Positions 5,389 to 7,491 of a DNA stretch of 7,491 bases are shown in pieces. Source of the stretch: Candidatus Cloacimonadota bacterium (GTDB taxonomy: Bacteria > Cloacimonadota > Cloacimonadia > Cloacimonadales > TCS61); NCBI GenBank assembly GCA_021108055.1, contig JAIORR010000160.1, positions 1 through 7,491 on the forward strand, given 5' to 3'. Position 1 is the stretch's first letter, and every line of letters begins with the position of its first letter. The notes below the pieces were generated by a model. That model had not been told where the DNA came from and did no database searches. It was given only the letters and a program-made list of their open reading frames with translations. Made by a program: the position numbers and the translations under genes.

Positions 5389-6165
5389 ATGAAAGAATTT
5401 GACAGGCTGATGGAGATAATCGAAAAACTCAGAGACCCTCAAAAAGGCTGCCCGTGGGATGTTAAACAGACTCATGAATCTCTGATACCTAATTTCATCG
5501 AAGAACTTTATGAATCTATCGAAGCTATAGAAAAAAAAGATTTTGAACATTTGTCGGAAGAACTCGGTGACTTGATGCTGCACATAATAATGCAGGTGCA
5601 GATGGCAAAAGAAGAAAAAAAATTCGTAATGGATGATGTTCTGAAAAAGATAAACGATAAACTTATTCGCCGCCACCCACATGTTTTTGGAGATGGAGAA
5701 GCAAAAGATGCAAACGGTGTGAAAATGAATTGGGAACGAATAAAATTCGAAGAAAAAAAACAATCTCGCACTTCTGCCATCGATGGAATTCCACGTGCCA
5801 TGCCAGCACTCATTATTGCGCAAAGAATGCAGGAAAAGGCAGCTTCGGTGGGTTTTGACTGGCCGGACGTCCAGCCTGCGATAGAAAAATTAAAGGAAGA
5901 AACAAAAGAATTTGATGAAGCATTTGAAGAAAATAATATTCTCCAAATGCAAGATGAATTGGGAGATATGCTTTTTTCTATTGTAAATATTGCACGTAAA
6001 CTCGGTTTTGATACGGAATCTGCACTCAAGAAAACTATTAATAAATTTGAAATCCGCTTTAAAAAAGTTGAAGAACATTATCGAAAGAATAACCATAATA
6101 TGCTTGATGCAAGCTTGGAGCAGTTAGATGAAATTTGGGAAATTGCAAAAAAAGACGAACATTAG
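5389..6165 (+). CDS. mazG: Nucleoside triphosphate pyrophosphohydrolase MazG
   Basis: A 258-residue cytoplasmic enzyme that splits NTPs and dNTPs to NMP and pyrophosphate, cleaning non-canonical nucleotides or lowering alarmone levels. Both MazG domains of the full-length type are present. The first opens with FDRLMEIIEKLRDPQKGCPWD and has the metal-binding pattern E38-E39-x2-E42 with E58-x2-D61. RRHPHVFGD (94-102) is conserved in the family. The second has E170-E171-x2-E174 with E190-x2-D193 (DELGD), the catalytic set in E. coli MazG. The length agrees with that family, and nothing is missing. GAGG (5381-5384) precedes the ATG by four bases, and the family N-terminus supports this start. It lies 24 bases after the peptidase gene and overlaps the histidine kinase gene by 38 bases. 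No mazEF toxin-antitoxin genes are present. Confidence 0.97.
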   Translation: MKEFDRLMEIIEKLRDPQKGCPWDVKQTHESLIPNFIEELYESIEAIEKKDFEHLSEELGDLMLHIIMQVQMAKEEKKFVMDDVLKKINDKLIRRHPHVFGDGEAKDANGVKMNWERIKFEEKKQSRTSAIDGIPRAMPALIIAQRMQEKAASVGFDWPDVQPAIEKLKEETKEFDEAFEENNILQMQDELGDMLFSIVNIARKLGFDTESALKKTINKFEIRFKKVEEHYRKNNHNMLDASLEQLDEIWEIAKKDEH

Positions 6166-7363
6166 AAACCGTTTTTTAATAATTTATTTTATTGCCGGAA
6201 GTGTATTGCTTCTTGTTTTTTTTATTATTTATACAAATAGACTTCACAGAAATATCAGGAAGGATGTTCAGATCGTTCCCGATCTCTATTCTAAATTTTT
6301 GGGATTGCCGACGGACGTTAATCTGGAGCATTTTCTTTTTCAATATTTTATGGAAGAGATCATCCCGGGAATAGATTATCCCATAATTCTTGCAGATAGT
6401 TTGAAAAAACCATTCAGTTGGGAAAATATCGATATTCCAAAAAAGAATTATTCCGAACTGGATGAAAAACAACAGGAACTTCTTCTAAAAATGACAAGGA
6501 AAATGGACAGGCAACATACGGTTATACCTCTTAAATTCAGCAAAGAAAATAACAAAATTTACAGCTATGTTTATTACGGTGATTCAAAAACGATGAAACA
6601 GTTAAAAATGATGCCTTATGTGGAAATGGTTTTAATACTCATCTTTGTGCTGCTGGGAATTTATGGCGTTGTTTCTTCAAAAAGAGGAGAGAGAGACTTT
6701 TTATGGGTAGGATTGGCAAAGGAAACCGCTCATCAATTCGGTACACCGCTTTCTTCTTTAAGCGGATGGTTAAATATTCTTTCTATGAAAATAGAAAAAG
6801 AGGGAAACGATCCGGAAATGTTGACAATGCTCGAATATATGAACGTGGATATAAATCGCTTGAATAAGATCGCTTCACGGTTTGGAAAAATAGGATCAAC
6901 ATTAAAACGTCAGCCATTCAATCTGCATAATATTATCCTGGATACAATAGAACATTTCAAGAGAAGATTGCCTTCGATTTCAAATAAGATAAACATCAAA
7001 TTTAAAAGTAAAATAGAAGAAAAAGAAATTATGATTGATCCCGACCTGATAAAATGGACATTGGAAAACCTGATAAAAAACAGTATCGATGCAATGCAGA
7101 AAAAAGGCGGAAATATCACCGTTAAAGCTTTCAGCGAGAATGGAAAAACACATATTCAAATTCAAGACAAGGGAACGGGTTTGCCTAAATCTATGTACAA
7201 AAAAATATTCTATCCCGGTATAACCGGTAAAGAACGCGGCTGGGGACTGGGTCTCAGTCTGGCAAAAAGAATTATCGAAGAATACCATAACGGAAAAATA
7301 CACGTAATGAAAAGCGAATTGAAAAAAGGAACCACTTTCGAGATAATATTACCGGAGGAATAG
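6128..7363 (+). CDS. Membrane-bound sensor histidine kinase
   Basis: A 411-residue sensor kinase. Transmembrane helix 1 spans about residues 16-36 and helix 2 about 163-183. They enclose an extracytoplasmic sensor region of roughly 125 residues with no recognised fold. There is no HAMP or PAS domain; a short linker (SSKRGERDFLWVGL) leads straight to the H-box, where His202 (AKETAHQFGTPLSS) is the phosphorylation site. The ATPase has an N-box (LENLIKNSIDAM, Asn318), a G1 box D347-x-G-x-G, a short lid (FYPGITGKERGW) and the G2 box GWGLGLSLAKRII (371-383). All catalytic elements are intact. GGAG (6117-6120) stands seven bases before the ATG, which lies 38 bases inside the end of mazG, so translation is probably coupled. 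Likely partner: the receiver at 4055-4432. The signal sensed is unknown. Confidence 0.95.
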   Translation: MKFGKLQKKTNIRNRFLIIYFIAGSVLLLVFFIIYTNRLHRNIRKDVQIVPDLYSKFLGLPTDVNLEHFLFQYFMEEIIPGIDYPIILADSLKKPFSWENIDIPKKNYSELDEKQQELLLKMTRKMDRQHTVIPLKFSKENNKIYSYVYYGDSKTMKQLKMMPYVEMVLILIFVLLGIYGVVSSKRGERDFLWVGLAKETAHQFGTPLSSLSGWLNILSMKIEKEGNDPEMLTMLEYMNVDINRLNKIASRFGKIGSTLKRQPFNLHNIILDTIEHFKRRLPSISNKINIKFKSKIEEKEIMIDPDLIKWTLENLIKNSIDAMQKKGGNITVKAFSENGKTHIQIQDKGTGLPKSMYKKIFYPGITGKERGWGLGLSLAKRIIEEYHNGKIHVMKSELKKGTTFEIILPEE

Positions 7364-7491
7364 ATGTTCGTTTTATCCCGCGAAGAGATGTATGCTCTTG
7401 ATAAATATACGATTGAAAAAATTGGAATTCCAGGAAAGGAATTAATGGAAAATGCCGGTAAAGGATGTGCGGAATTCATCAGGAATGAACT
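7364..7491 (+). CDS. nnrE: NAD(P)H-hydrate epimerase (YjeF N-terminal domain), 3' end missing
   Basis: Only the first 42 codons are in the window; the frame runs open off the right edge. The visible sequence (MFVLSREEMYALDKYTIEK, then IGIPGKELMENAGKG) matches the start of the YjeF N-terminal family: a helix with EEMxxLD, then GIPxxxLMENAG, which forms part of the dinucleotide-binding fold. This enzyme epimerises damaged, hydrated NAD(P)H so that the dehydratase can restore it. Whether the dehydratase NnrD domain is fused behind it, as in many bacteria, cannot be seen. GGAGG (7354-7358) lies five bases before the ATG, which directly follows the kinase stop codon, so the gene belongs to the same operon. 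Confidence 0.85.
   Translation, partial: MFVLSREEMYALDKYTIEKIGIPGKELMENAGKGCAEFIRNE

Noticed and set aside
5332..5823. Open frame of 163 codons on the minus strand across the peptidase/mazG junction
   Set aside because: Phe-rich antisense shadow of mazG without family resemblance.
5508..6029. Long open frame (173 codons) on the minus strand inside mazG
   Set aside because: It is antisense to a well-supported gene, is rich in Ser, Phe and Ile, and has no recognisable domain. It is a shadow frame.
1..7491. tRNA, rRNA, CRISPR, insertion sequence or prophage signals
   Set aside because: I see no repeat-spacer pattern, transposase, integrase, terminal inverted repeats or RNA-gene sequences; base composition looks even across the window.

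Overview
The window is AT-rich bacterial DNA, almost entirely coding, with compact operons and short overlaps. Several features suggest a Gram-negative-type member of the FCB neighbourhood, and Candidatus Cloacimonadota or a relative is my best guess. These are a compact sigma-70 factor without region 1.1 that resembles Bacteroidota-type RpoD in region 2.4, a LysM/M23 cell-wall peptidase, a histidine kinase with an AHQFGTPLSS H-box, and a receiver with an unusual GFGYDP...KPF segment. This placement is inference from protein flavour only; there is no rRNA or other marker.

Layout. (1) Bases 1-423, plus strand: the 3' part of a DUF6642-like gene cut by the window edge, with a caspase/CHAT-like His...Cys pattern. 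(2) Bases 509-2873, minus strand: a tight four-gene operon transcribed right to left, acyP (acylphosphatase), a secreted LysM-LysM-M23 peptidase, a MerR/HspR-like regulator and a sigma-70 family factor. It converges on the first gene. (3) Bases 2874-3076: a 203-base divergent intergenic region with a plausible promoter for the minus operon and an inverted repeat over its -10. (4) Bases 3077-7491, plus strand: a six-gene run consisting of a short UvrC-like protein, a single-domain response regulator, a membrane-anchored gluzincin-type peptidase, mazG, a membrane histidine kinase, and the start of an NAD(P)H-hydrate epimerase gene that runs off the right edge.

How they may work together. The minus operon joins envelope remodelling (M23) to two transcription regulators, so it may be an envelope- or stress-responsive regulon. 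The plus operon contains a kinase and a receiver separated by a peptidase gene and mazG. They may form a two-component pair linked to an extracytoplasmic peptidase and to nucleotide and cofactor housekeeping (MazG, NnrE). The most unusual points are the UvrC-like protein, which keeps the four-cysteine module but has lost the GIY-YIG catalytic Tyr and Arg and the whole C-terminal nuclease half, and the peptidase gene, whose well-placed start codon reads ACG where ATG would be expected.
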